NCBI GenBank assembly: GCA_017544405.1
Contig: JAFYEE010000163.1
Location: 1-48,369, forward strand
DNA length: 48,369 nucleotides
Direction: 5' to 3'
Origin: Lachnospiraceae bacterium
GTDB taxonomy: Bacteria > Bacillota > Clostridia > Lachnospirales > Lachnospiraceae
This document shows positions 25,537-34,088 of the stretch, in pieces. The translations under genes and the position numbers were made by a program. Position 1 is the stretch's first letter. The number at the start of each line of letters is the position of its first letter. The notes beneath the pieces are model-generated. The model did no database searches. It worked only from the letters and a program-made list of their open reading frames with translations, and was not told the DNA's origin.

Positions 25537-27222
25537 ATGCCCATGTATACGCTGGATCAGAGAGGGAAGAGCTCTCTGTATGAATATCTGTACCGGTGCC
25601 TGCGGGAGGACATCCGCTCGGGGCGGCTCGCCGGGGGGACCAGACTTCCCTCCAAGCGGGATATGGCGCGGGATCACGGGATCGCCGTGGTCACCGTGGA
25701 AAATGCCTATGCCCAGCTTCTGGCGGAGGGGTATGTGATCTCCCGGCCGAGAAGCGGATTCTATGTGGCGGAAGGCCTGGCGGAGACGCAGGAGGAAGCG
25801 GCCGCCGAAGGAACGGAGGCGGACGCGGGAAGGCAGGCCGGAGACGGCAGGGCTGCAGGGCGCGGGGAGACCTTCTCCCCGGATGGACCGGATCATGAAT
25901 CGGATCTCATGCAGCCCACCGATGAGCGGACGGAACGCTCCCAGCGGAGGGAACGGGCCTCCAAGGGAACCTATGGGCGCGCCTTTGACGAGCTGTTCTC
26001 CGCCATGGAGAAAAAGGACGCCGCGGCGGCGGAAAGGGAAGAAAGCAAAGAGAGGTCGGACGACCGGGGCAGTGAAGCCGGGGAACCGGAAAAGCCGAAG
26101 GAGTGGTTTATCGATTTTACATCCGGGCACATTCACCACGATGCGTTTCCCTTCGCCACCTGGTCGCGCCTGGTGCGCCGGCTTCTCACGGATCACGAGG
26201 CGGACTTTCTGACGGCCCCGCCGATGCAGGGTGTGCCGGAGCTGCTGCGGGCGATCGCGGATTATCTGCGGGATTCGCGGCGGATCCATGTGGATCCGGA
26301 ATGCATCTTTGTCGGCCCCGGAACCGATTTCCTGAACTGGGTGCTGCTGGAGATCCTGGCGTCGACCCGCACGGTAGCGGTGGAGGATCCGGGCTATACC
26401 AGGATCGGCCGGCTGTATGAAAGCAGCGGCCGGAAATGCTCCCACATCCCGGTAGACCGCCAGGGCATCCGCGTGGATCTGCTGAGGGAGAGCGGGGCCA
26501 CACTGGTCCACACCTCCCCGTCCCATCATTTTCCGACCGGATGCATCATGTCCGCGGAGCGCCGCATGCAGCTTCTGCAATGGGCGAGAGAGCGCGATGC
26601 CTACATTGTGGAGGATGACTACGACAGCGAATTCCGCTACACCGGCCGGCCGATCCCGACCCTTACGGAAATGGATGACAAGCGTGTCATATACACCAAC
26701 ACCTTTACCCGGACCCTCGCACCTTCCATCCGCATCGCCTACATGGTGCTGCCGAAGCGTCTGATGGAGCTTCTGAAGACGAAGCTCGGGTACTTCTCCG
26801 GGTCCGTGTCGAGTCTTGAGCAGTATACGATGGCGGCCTATCTCTCGGAAGGGTACTACCAGCGGCACATCTCACGTATGCGCAATTTCTATCGCACGCG
26901 CAGGCAGCAGGTCATCGATGCGTTCCGCGCATCCCCCTTGCGGAAAGCGGCGACGCTGGAGGAGGATTTTGCGGGGCTTCATTTCGTATTGAGTATCCAT
27001 AAGGACGTTGATGATAAAAAATTAATAAAAGATTTAGAGTTATTTGCAGTGAAAATCAACCCGATTGCTTTATACTGTTACGGTAATACTGGGGAGTATC
27101 AACACAAATTTCTGCTCAACTACGGATCCCTCGATCCGGACAGACTTCCGGAATGTTTTGAACGAATGGCCCGCGCACTGAAAGGCGGGAAAGAAAGAGA
27201 AGCAGGAACAAATTATGTCTAA
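25537..27222 (+). CDS. MocR/PdxR-family regulator (GntR helix-turn-helix plus aminotransferase fold)
   Basis: 561 residues. An N-terminal GntR-type winged helix (about 8-78) contains LREDIRSGRLAGGTRLPSKR, then VTVENAYAQLLAEGYV and RPRSGFYV. A long charged linker (about 80-185, Glu/Ala/Gly/Arg rich) follows, then a class I aminotransferase-like domain (about 190-555) with VEDPGYTR, HTSPSHHFPTG and EDDYDSEFRYTGRP. MocR proteins usually bind PLP through a Lys in a FTKTLAP-type motif; here it reads TFTRTLAPSIR, with Arg392 in its place. Divergence from a B6 kinase gene suggests vitamin B6 sensing, but the missing Lys makes covalent PLP binding impossible at that site. The last 70 codons include an A+T-rich patch (about 26998-27110). 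Confidence 0.9.
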   Translation: MPMYTLDQRGKSSLYEYLYRCLREDIRSGRLAGGTRLPSKRDMARDHGIAVVTVENAYAQLLAEGYVISRPRSGFYVAEGLAETQEEAAAEGTEADAGRQAGDGRAAGRGETFSPDGPDHESDLMQPTDERTERSQRRERASKGTYGRAFDELFSAMEKKDAAAAEREESKERSDDRGSEAGEPEKPKEWFIDFTSGHIHHDAFPFATWSRLVRRLLTDHEADFLTAPPMQGVPELLRAIADYLRDSRRIHVDPECIFVGPGTDFLNWVLLEILASTRTVAVEDPGYTRIGRLYESSGRKCSHIPVDRQGIRVDLLRESGATLVHTSPSHHFPTGCIMSAERRMQLLQWARERDAYIVEDDYDSEFRYTGRPIPTLTEMDDKRVIYTNTFTRTLAPSIRIAYMVLPKRLMELLKTKLGYFSGSVSSLEQYTMAAYLSEGYYQRHISRMRNFYRTRRQQVIDAFRASPLRKAATLEEDFAGLHFVLSIHKDVDDKKLIKDLELFAVKINPIALYCYGNTGEYQHKFLLNYGSLDPDRLPECFERMARALKGGKEREAGTNYV

Positions 27223-30200
27223 GTTCAGTGTCAAAAAACCATTTACCGTGCTGGTGATGGTGATCATTATGCTGATGCTCGGAATCGTCAGTATCCTGCG
27301 CATGCAGCTGGATCTCCTGCCGGAGGTCAGTCTGCCGTATGTGCTGGTGATCACCACCTACCCCGGGGCCAGCCCCGAGCGGGTGGAGTCCGTGATCTCC
27401 GAGCCGATGGAAAGCAGCCTGGGGACGATCACGGGCGTGGAAAACGTCTTCAGCTACAGCTATGAGAATTACAGTATGGTGCAGCTTGAATTTGACGACA
27501 GCATCGATCTGGATTCCGTCATGGTCAAGATCTACACTTCCATCGACACGGTGAAGGCGAATTTCCCGGAGGAGTGCGGTACGCCGCAGATCCTGGAACT
27601 CGGAACCGACATGCTGGCCACCATGTATCTGGCCGCGGGCTACGAAGGGATGGAGATGGAGGAACTCTCCGACTTCGTGGAGGATACCCTCGCGCCCCGC
27701 ATCGAGCGGCAGGAGGGCGTGGCGAGTGTCAGCACGTCCGGCATGATCGAGAAGGTGATCGAGATCGAACTGAATGCATCCAAGGTGGACGCGCTGAACG
27801 ACCGGATCCTGGCCAAGGCAAATGACGCCTTCGCGGAGGCGGAGGAACAGCTCGAGGATGCGAAAAAGAAGCTCGAGGAGAGCGAGCAGACCATCGTGGA
27901 TTCCCGGAAGGAGCTGCAGGACGGACAGAAGGAGATCAACGATTCCCGGATCGAACTGGCGGAGGGGCAGCAGGAGCTCGACCAGGCCAGGGGCGATCTG
28001 GAGGAAGGAAAGCAACAGCTGCAGGAGTCCAAGGAACAGACCCTGGAGCAGCTCGCCCAGGCCTCGCAGGCGCTCGATCAGCTCAGTGCCTACCAGACGC
28101 AGCTTCTGAGTCAGCAGGCGCAGCAGGCGGTCTTTCAGGAGGCCATTGAGAAAATAACGGCCGCCCTGACGGAGGCGAGCGAGGCGCTGAACAATGTAAA
28201 TACGCTGGTGAGCAGCCTGAACACTCTGATCTATGCGCTTCAGCTTGGCACCACGGAGGAACTGACCGAGGAGGAGAGAAACTCGATCAGCCAGCTGGCG
28301 GATACTTTGATCGCGGCCGGATACGATGCCTCTGACCTGAAGGAGATCACAAACCGCGAGGAAGCCATCGCTGCGCTGAATGTCTATCTGACGACCTTCA
28401 CCGAGACGCAGCGGTCTCTGCAGGAGACCGTCGCGGGACTGAGCTGGACCGCGGCATCCTACCAGACCGAGGCGGATGCGCTTGTCCTTGAGATCCAGGT
28501 GACGCAGGGCATCATCGCTGAATATGAAAAGCAGCTCAGCGCCCTCGGCGTGGACTATACGGACATAGAGAAGGCCAAGCTGGAAGCGGCGATCGGCTTC
28601 GGCAATGCCGAGGCGCAGATGGCGGCCGGAGAGGCGCAGCTGACCTCCGCCCAGAGCCAGCTCGATGCGGCCAAAACGCAGCTGGATTCCGCCCAGAAGC
28701 AGATCGACACCGGCTGGGATCAGCTGAAGGACGGGCAGAAACAGCTCGAGGAAGGCTGGGATACCTATTATGATTCCCTTACCAAATATGAGATCCAGAA
28801 GCTGGAGGCGCTGCGAAATGCCAATGCGGATCAGCTCCTGAGTCTTTCTGCGCTCTCCGGGATCCTGTACGCGCAGAATTTTTCCATGCCTGCGGGGTAT
28901 ATCGATGATGCGCAGGACAATTCCCTGATGCTGAAGATCGGAGAAAACTACAGCTCTCCGGAGGACATCGAGAATCTGCTGCTGGCGGACATCGATGACA
29001 TCGGACCCGTGTATCTGAAGGATGTGGCGGATCTGACCGTCCTCGACAATTCGAACGATTCCTATGCCAAGCTGAATGGGAACCGTGCGGTCATCCTGTC
29101 CGTCTTCAAGGGAAGCACCGCCGGCACCAATGAGGTCGGCAAGCGGGTCCAGACGGCGATCGCACAGCTCGAGGAGGAGCATCCCGGGCTGAGCGTGGCG
29201 GTCATGATGAACCAGGGCGACTACATCGACCTGATCCTGGGCAATGTCGTCCAGAACATGATCATCGGCGCGTCGCTCGCGATCATCATTCTGGCGATCT
29301 TCCTGCGGGATGTGCTGCCGACGATCGTGGTGGCGATCAGCATCCCCTTAAGCGTTCTGACTTCCCTGATCTGCATGTATTTTACGGGCGTGTCCTTAAA
29401 TATGATGTCCCTGTCAGGTATGGCACTGGGCATCGGAATGCTCGTGGACAATTCTATCGTCGTCATAGAGAATATCTACCGATTGCGAAGTAAGGGCGTA
29501 TCCGCGCCACGCGCCGCGGTACAGGGTACCAGACAGGTGGCGGGCGCCGTCGTGGCTTCCACGCTGACGACGGTCTGCGTCTTTTTCCCGATGGTCTATA
29601 CCACGGGCCTGGTGCGGCAGTTGATGCTTCCGATGGCACTCACGATCATCTACTGTCTGATGAGCAGTCTGCTGATCGCCATGACGGTGGTTCCGGCGTC
29701 CAGTTCCACACTGCTGCGCAGAACGAAGCCGAAGGAGCACAGGTTCTTCGACCGTGTGCAGGACGCATACGCCAAAGTTCTGAACCTGTTCCTGCGCGTG
29801 AAGGTCGTGCCGCTGCTTCTGGCCATCGGACTGCTGGCCTTCTCCATCTGGCAGGTGGTGCGGATGGGCATCGTGCTGATCCCGGAGATGGTGAGTGCCC
29901 AGATGGAAGGATCGCTGCGCTTTGACGAGGAGACGGACCGCGAGACGGCATTTGAGGTGACCGACGAGGTGATCCGGCGGATCGGAGAGGTCGACGGCAT
30001 CGCATCGGTCGGAGCCATGGCCGGTGGCTCGGAGCGGCTTCTGGTCGGCGGAAGCTCCTCGACGGATTTTACCAGCTACAGCCTGATGATCCTCACGGAG
30101 GATCCCAATGCGGGCGCGGCGGAGGTCAAGCGTATGATCTCCGATATCGAGGCGGCGGTTTCGGATCTGGATGTGAACCTGAGTATTTCAAGCGGTATGG

Positions 30201-31552
30201 ATCAGATGTCCGCCATTCTCGGAAGCGGTCTGAGTGTGCCGATCTACGGCGATGATCTGGATACGCTGCTTGAGATCAGCGAGGACATCATGGAGATCGT
30301 GGACTCCGTGGAGGGCTATACCAATATCTCCAACGGACAGGAGGAAGCGGATAAGACGCTGCACCTTGTCATCGACCGCAACAAGGCGATGAAGCTCGGA
30401 CTGACGACCGCGCAGATCTACCAGACCCTGGCGACCGAGATGACCACCTCCGCGGATGCGCTGACGCTCACGCTGGACGGGATCGAGATGACGGTGCGCG
30501 TGGTGGATGAGACGGAGCCGCTGACACGGGAAAACCTGCTGAATTACACCTTCCCGGTCAAGACGACCGACGAGGACGGCAACGAAGTGACGGAGGACCA
30601 CAAGCTGATGGAATTCGCCAAGCTGGTGCTCGAGGATGGTGTCGTGAACATCAGCCGCGAGAATCAGAGCCGTTACATCACGGTCAGTGCTTCCGTGGAG
30701 GAAGGATACAATACCACGCTGCTGACCAGACAGCTCGAGCCGCTCCTTCAGGCCTACGAGCTTCCGAAGGGATATTCCATCGACCTGACGGGCGAATATG
30801 AGACGGTCAATCAGATGGTCAGCCAGATGGCGCTGGTGATGCTGCTCGGTCTGGCCTTCGTTTACCTGGTCATGGTCGCGCAGTTCCAGAGTCTGCTGAG
30901 CCCGTTCATCGTGCTCTTCACGATCCCGCTGGCCTTTACCGGCGGTCTGCTGGCGCTGTGGATGACGGGAGAACCCTTAAGCATCATCGCCCTGATGGGC
31001 TTTCTGGTGCTGCTGGGCACGGTCGTGAACAACGGAATCGTCTTTGTCGACTACACGAACCAGCTGCGCATCGGCGGGATGGAGCGGCATGACGCTCTGA
31101 TCGCCACGGGAAAGACGCGTATGCGCCCGATCCTGATGACAGCGCTGACCACGATCCTTGCGGAGGCCAGCCTGATTTTCGGAGATGATATGGGCAGCCA
31201 GATGGGACGCGGCATGGCGCTGGTCATCGCCGGCGGTCTGGCGTACGCCACGCTGATGACGCTTTTCATCATCCCCGTGATGTACGATATTCTCTTTAAA
31301 AAGCCGCCGCTTCAGGTCGATGTCGGAAGCGAGGATCTCGATGATGTGCCGGATGACGCGGCGGAATTCATCGCGCAGATCCGGGCGAAGGAAGAGGAAC
31401 ATGCGGAAGGTGCGGACGGCGGACCTGTGCCGGCCGCGGATGGCGGACCTGTTCCGGCCACGGACGGCGAACCTGTGCCGGCCGCAGACAGCGGACCTGT
31501 GCCGGATGCTGAGGAAACTCCCGCGGAAGAAAGAGAAGAGCCGAAAAAGTAA
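27215..31552 (+). CDS. Large RND-family efflux permease with coiled-coil insertion
   Basis: 1445 residues, much longer than AcrB (about 1050). First membrane segment near residues 8-28, then VISEPMESSLGTITGVENVF, typical of RND pumps. The two membrane blocks are near 675-850 (NVVQNMIIGASLAIIILAIF, with GMALGIGMLVDNSIVVIENI in the fourth helix) and 1205-1370 (VMLLGLAFVYLVMVAQFQSL, and GTVVNNGIVFVDYTNQL). A coiled-coil insertion of about 300 residues (roughly 200-530), rich in Glu/Gln/Ala/Leu, sits in the first extracytoplasmic loop. The C-terminal tail has four 8-residue repeats of ADGGPVPA type. It overlaps the regulator gene by 8 bases. Neither a membrane fusion protein nor an outer-membrane channel is encoded nearby, as expected for a Gram-positive. 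Substrate unknown. Confidence 0.9.
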   Translation: MSKFSVKKPFTVLVMVIIMLMLGIVSILRMQLDLLPEVSLPYVLVITTYPGASPERVESVISEPMESSLGTITGVENVFSYSYENYSMVQLEFDDSIDLDSVMVKIYTSIDTVKANFPEECGTPQILELGTDMLATMYLAAGYEGMEMEELSDFVEDTLAPRIERQEGVASVSTSGMIEKVIEIELNASKVDALNDRILAKANDAFAEAEEQLEDAKKKLEESEQTIVDSRKELQDGQKEINDSRIELAEGQQELDQARGDLEEGKQQLQESKEQTLEQLAQASQALDQLSAYQTQLLSQQAQQAVFQEAIEKITAALTEASEALNNVNTLVSSLNTLIYALQLGTTEELTEEERNSISQLADTLIAAGYDASDLKEITNREEAIAALNVYLTTFTETQRSLQETVAGLSWTAASYQTEADALVLEIQVTQGIIAEYEKQLSALGVDYTDIEKAKLEAAIGFGNAEAQMAAGEAQLTSAQSQLDAAKTQLDSAQKQIDTGWDQLKDGQKQLEEGWDTYYDSLTKYEIQKLEALRNANADQLLSLSALSGILYAQNFSMPAGYIDDAQDNSLMLKIGENYSSPEDIENLLLADIDDIGPVYLKDVADLTVLDNSNDSYAKLNGNRAVILSVFKGSTAGTNEVGKRVQTAIAQLEEEHPGLSVAVMMNQGDYIDLILGNVVQNMIIGASLAIIILAIFLRDVLPTIVVAISIPLSVLTSLICMYFTGVSLNMMSLSGMALGIGMLVDNSIVVIENIYRLRSKGVSAPRAAVQGTRQVAGAVVASTLTTVCVFFPMVYTTGLVRQLMLPMALTIIYCLMSSLLIAMTVVPASSSTLLRRTKPKEHRFFDRVQDAYAKVLNLFLRVKVVPLLLAIGLLAFSIWQVVRMGIVLIPEMVSAQMEGSLRFDEETDRETAFEVTDEVIRRIGEVDGIASVGAMAGGSERLLVGGSSSTDFTSYSLMILTEDPNAGAAEVKRMISDIEAAVSDLDVNLSISSGMDQMSAILGSGLSVPIYGDDLDTLLEISEDIMEIVDSVEGYTNISNGQEEADKTLHLVIDRNKAMKLGLTTAQIYQTLATEMTTSADALTLTLDGIEMTVRVVDETEPLTRENLLNYTFPVKTTDEDGNEVTEDHKLMEFAKLVLEDGVVNISRENQSRYITVSASVEEGYNTTLLTRQLEPLLQAYELPKGYSIDLTGEYETVNQMVSQMALVMLLGLAFVYLVMVAQFQSLLSPFIVLFTIPLAFTGGLLALWMTGEPLSIIALMGFLVLLGTVVNNGIVFVDYTNQLRIGGMERHDALIATGKTRMRPILMTALTTILAEASLIFGDDMGSQMGRGMALVIAGGLAYATLMTLFIIPVMYDILFKKPPLQVDVGSEDLDDVPDDAAEFIAQIRAKEEEHAEGADGGPVPAADGGPVPATDGEPVPAADSGPVPDAEETPAEEREEPKK
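31412..31507 (+). repeat. Four tandem 24-bp units encoding the RND tail
   Basis: Units at 31412-31435, 31436-31459, 31460-31483 and 31484-31507 share the core GCGGACGGCGGACCTGTGCC with a few changes. Each codes for 8 residues of the form Ala-Asp-Gly-Gly-Pro-Val-Pro-Ala. Confidence 0.93.
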
Positions 31553-31557
31553 AGAAG

Positions 31558-31593
31558 TGCAGGTGCGTGAAATCAGGCGCACCTGCATTTTTT
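31558..31593 (+). terminator. Rho-independent terminator after the RND gene
   Basis: TGCAGGTGCG (31558-31567) pairs with CGCACCTGCA (31578-31587) across a 10-base loop, followed by TTTTTT. Confidence 0.92.
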
Positions 31594-31706
31594 ATGGCGC
31601 ATTCCCGCGGAAAATGATAGAATACCGAAGGTAGGCACCCTTCAGGGAAGAGGCCAAAGATCTGCCGATGTGACACGAAGAAGTCGCAGGGATAAAGGAG
31701 AAAGCC

Positions 31707-32891
31707 ATGTTAGTGGAAATGTACAGAGATATGCTGGGAAAAAAGTCGGTCATCCGGGAACTGTCCGAATTTGCGACGGCGCGCGGACGGGAGATCGGCT
31801 ATGAGAATGTATTTGATTACAGCCTGGGCAATCCGAGTGTTCCGGTCCCGCAGGCATTTACCGATGAGATGATCCGCCTGCTGCAGGAGACGGACAGCAA
31901 CGTGCTTCACGGCTACAGCCCGAGCCTGACGATCCCGAGCGTGCGCACGGCGGTGGCGGAGTCTTTGAAGAAGCGCTTCGGGATCCCTTACGAGATGGAT
32001 CATATTTTCATGACCAGCGGTGCGGCCGGCGCGATCGCGCATGCCGTTCGCATGATCGCGAAGGCGGGGGATGAGATCCTGACCTTTGCGCCGTTTTTCC
32101 CGGAGTACCATCCGTATGTGGATCATGCCGGTCCGGTGCTGAAGGTGGTGCCGGCGCAGACGGATACCTTCCAGATCAACTTCGCGGCCTTTGAAGAGAT
32201 GCTCAATGAGAAGACGGCGGCCGTTCTGATCAATTCGCCGAACAATCCTTCCGGTGTGGTGTACTCCGAGGAGACGCTGACAAGGCTCGCACAGATCCTG
32301 ACCGCGCGCAGCAGGGAGTATTCGCACCCGATCTATCTCATCACCGATGAGCCCTATCGCGAGATCGTCTTTGACGGTAAGGAGGCGCCCTGCCCTTCGA
32401 AATTTTATGACAATACCATCATGTGTTACTCCTTCTCCAAGTCGCTGTCCATCCCCGGAGAGCGTATCGGCTACGTGGCGGTGAATCCGGCCTGCGAGGA
32501 GGCGAAGACCCTGATCCAGATGTGTGGCCAGATCTCCCGCGGCATCGGGCACAACTGTCCCTCCTCCATCATTCAGCTGGCGGTAGCAAAATGCCTGGAC
32601 ATCACGGCGGATCTGTCTGTCTACGAGCGCAACATGAATCTGATCTATGACGAGCTGGTGAGCCTTGGTGCACAGGTCGTGCGGCCCGGCGGAACCTTCT
32701 ACATCTTCCCGAAGGCTCCCGAGGAGGATGCCGTGGCCTTCTCCAAAAAGGCGCTGAAATACGATCTGGTGCTGGTACCCGGTGACAGCTTCGGCGCGCC
32801 CGGCTTCTACCGCATGGCCTACTGCATCGCCACGGAGAAGGTGGAGAGGAGTCTTCCGGTGCTCCGCAGATTTATCCGGGAAAATTACTAG
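31707..32891 (+). CDS. PLP-dependent aminotransferase class I/II
   Basis: 394 residues, fold type I. NSPNNPSGVVYSEETL is the substrate-proximal motif, ITDEPYREIVFDG carries the Asp and Tyr that contact the cofactor, and the Schiff-base lysine lies in CYSFSKSLSIPGERIGYVAV. GNPSVPVPQAF near residue 40 is typical of the aspartate aminotransferase-like branch. Substrate cannot be assigned. The gene has AAAGGAGAAAGCC before its ATG, follows a terminator and so is probably independently transcribed, possibly with the patatin-like gene 57 bases downstream. Confidence 0.92.
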   Translation: MLVEMYRDMLGKKSVIRELSEFATARGREIGYENVFDYSLGNPSVPVPQAFTDEMIRLLQETDSNVLHGYSPSLTIPSVRTAVAESLKKRFGIPYEMDHIFMTSGAAGAIAHAVRMIAKAGDEILTFAPFFPEYHPYVDHAGPVLKVVPAQTDTFQINFAAFEEMLNEKTAAVLINSPNNPSGVVYSEETLTRLAQILTARSREYSHPIYLITDEPYREIVFDGKEAPCPSKFYDNTIMCYSFSKSLSIPGERIGYVAVNPACEEAKTLIQMCGQISRGIGHNCPSSIIQLAVAKCLDITADLSVYERNMNLIYDELVSLGAQVVRPGGTFYIFPKAPEEDAVAFSKKALKYDLVLVPGDSFGAPGFYRMAYCIATEKVERSLPVLRRFIRENY

Positions 32892-32948
32892 TGCAGGGAT
32901 CGCTGTACGAACGATACCGGAACCACGTGAAAGCAGGGGGGCAGAAGC

Positions 32949-34034
32949 ATGGTTCGAAATTACCGCTTACAACTGAAAGAAGAGCCGGAAGAGCCGGATA
33001 AACCGGAAGTACAGGAAGAGCCGCAGGGGGCGGCAAAACCGGACGATCCGGAAGAACCGGCAGAATCAGAAGAAACGAAAGAACCGGAAAATCCGGAAGA
33101 ACCGGTAGAAGAGAGCGAAAAGATGGAACAACCCAGGGAGCAGACACACAGGAATAAAATGTATCATGCCGGTCTCGTGCTGGAGGGCGGCGGCATGAAA
33201 GGCTTTTACACGGCGGGCGTGCTCGACTTTTTCCTCGAGCAGGGCATCTTTTTTTCCAGGATCTACGGGGTGTCCGCCGGCGCCTGCCATATGACGAGCT
33301 ACCTGTCAAGGCAGAAGGGGCGCGGGCGCGATGTCATCATGGACAATGTAAACATCCGGAGCTACTGCGGGCCGCTTCCTCTGTTCCTGACCGGCGACTT
33401 TTTCAATGTGGATTACGCATACCATCTGGTTCCGGATCTTCTGAACCCGTTTGACTACGATACCTACGCAGCCTATCCCGGCAAGGCCTACGCGGTCGTG
33501 ACCAACATCGTCACCGGCGAACCCGAGTATCTCGAGGCGAAGGACCTTCGGAAGGATATGGATAAAATCCAGGCATCCGCGAGCCTTCCGCTGATCTCCC
33601 GCACGGTGCGGATCGGGAAGGGACGGTATCTGGACGGCGGGATCAGCGACGCGATCCCGTTGCAGCAGTCGATCTGGGACGGGGATGAGAAAAATATCGT
33701 CGTCATGACCAAGGAGATCGGATATGTGAGAAAGCCGGAATCCAAGGCCGCTCTGGCGGCCATCCGCGCACGCTACGCGCGCTATCCGAAGATGTACGAG
33801 ATCATGCGGGACCGTCATGTGACCTACAATCAGACGCTGGATCTGATCGAGGAGTGCGAGGAGGACGGACGGGCCTTTGTCCTGCGCCCGCAGCACAAGG
33901 GAGAGGTCGGCCGGATCGAGAAGGATGAGGAGAAGCTCATGGCCCTTTACAACGAGGGGTATGCGGATGCGGAGAAGAAATTCGAAGCGATGATGGCATA
34001 TCTCGCGGATACGGAGTATGAGGAGATCCCCTGA
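32949..34034 (+). CDS. Patatin-like phospholipase with acidic Pro/Glu-rich N-terminus
   Basis: 361 residues. The catalytic domain begins near residue 75: VLEGGGMKGFYTAGVLD (oxyanion loop), GVSAGACHMTSY with the nucleophile Ser (GxSxG), and DGGISDAIP with the dyad Asp. Members hydrolyse acyl lipids. The first about 65 residues are low-complexity, with many Glu-Glu-Pro and Glu-Pro units, and have no homology to other patatins that I can see. AGGGGGG upstream of 32949 supports this start, though a start at the internal MYHAGLVLEGGG (after position 33156) would give the usual length and cannot be excluded. No signal peptide. Confidence 0.87.
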   Translation: MVRNYRLQLKEEPEEPDKPEVQEEPQGAAKPDDPEEPAESEETKEPENPEEPVEESEKMEQPREQTHRNKMYHAGLVLEGGGMKGFYTAGVLDFFLEQGIFFSRIYGVSAGACHMTSYLSRQKGRGRDVIMDNVNIRSYCGPLPLFLTGDFFNVDYAYHLVPDLLNPFDYDTYAAYPGKAYAVVTNIVTGEPEYLEAKDLRKDMDKIQASASLPLISRTVRIGKGRYLDGGISDAIPLQQSIWDGDEKNIVVMTKEIGYVRKPESKAALAAIRARYARYPKMYEIMRDRHVTYNQTLDLIEECEEDGRAFVLRPQHKGEVGRIEKDEEKLMALYNEGYADAEKKFEAMMAYLADTEYEEIP

Positions 34035-34088
34035 GGCGGACCGGGAGTCCGCTGAAGGAAAGGAACGCAATCGGAAAGGAACGGAAAA

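Noticed and set aside
27044..27076. Internal promoter for the RND gene (TTGCAG and TATACT)
   Set aside because: The spacing of 21 bases is too long for a sigma-A promoter, and the boxes lie within an A+T-rich coding patch.
27116..29182. Minus-strand open frame of 688 codons opposite the RND gene
   Set aside because: Its Leu/Gln/Arg-rich translation mirrors the coiled-coil insertion of the RND gene; no motif or ribosome binding site.
31412..31507. CRISPR-like array
   Set aside because: The 24-bp units are directly joined with no spacers and are in frame inside the RND gene; they code for a peptide repeat.
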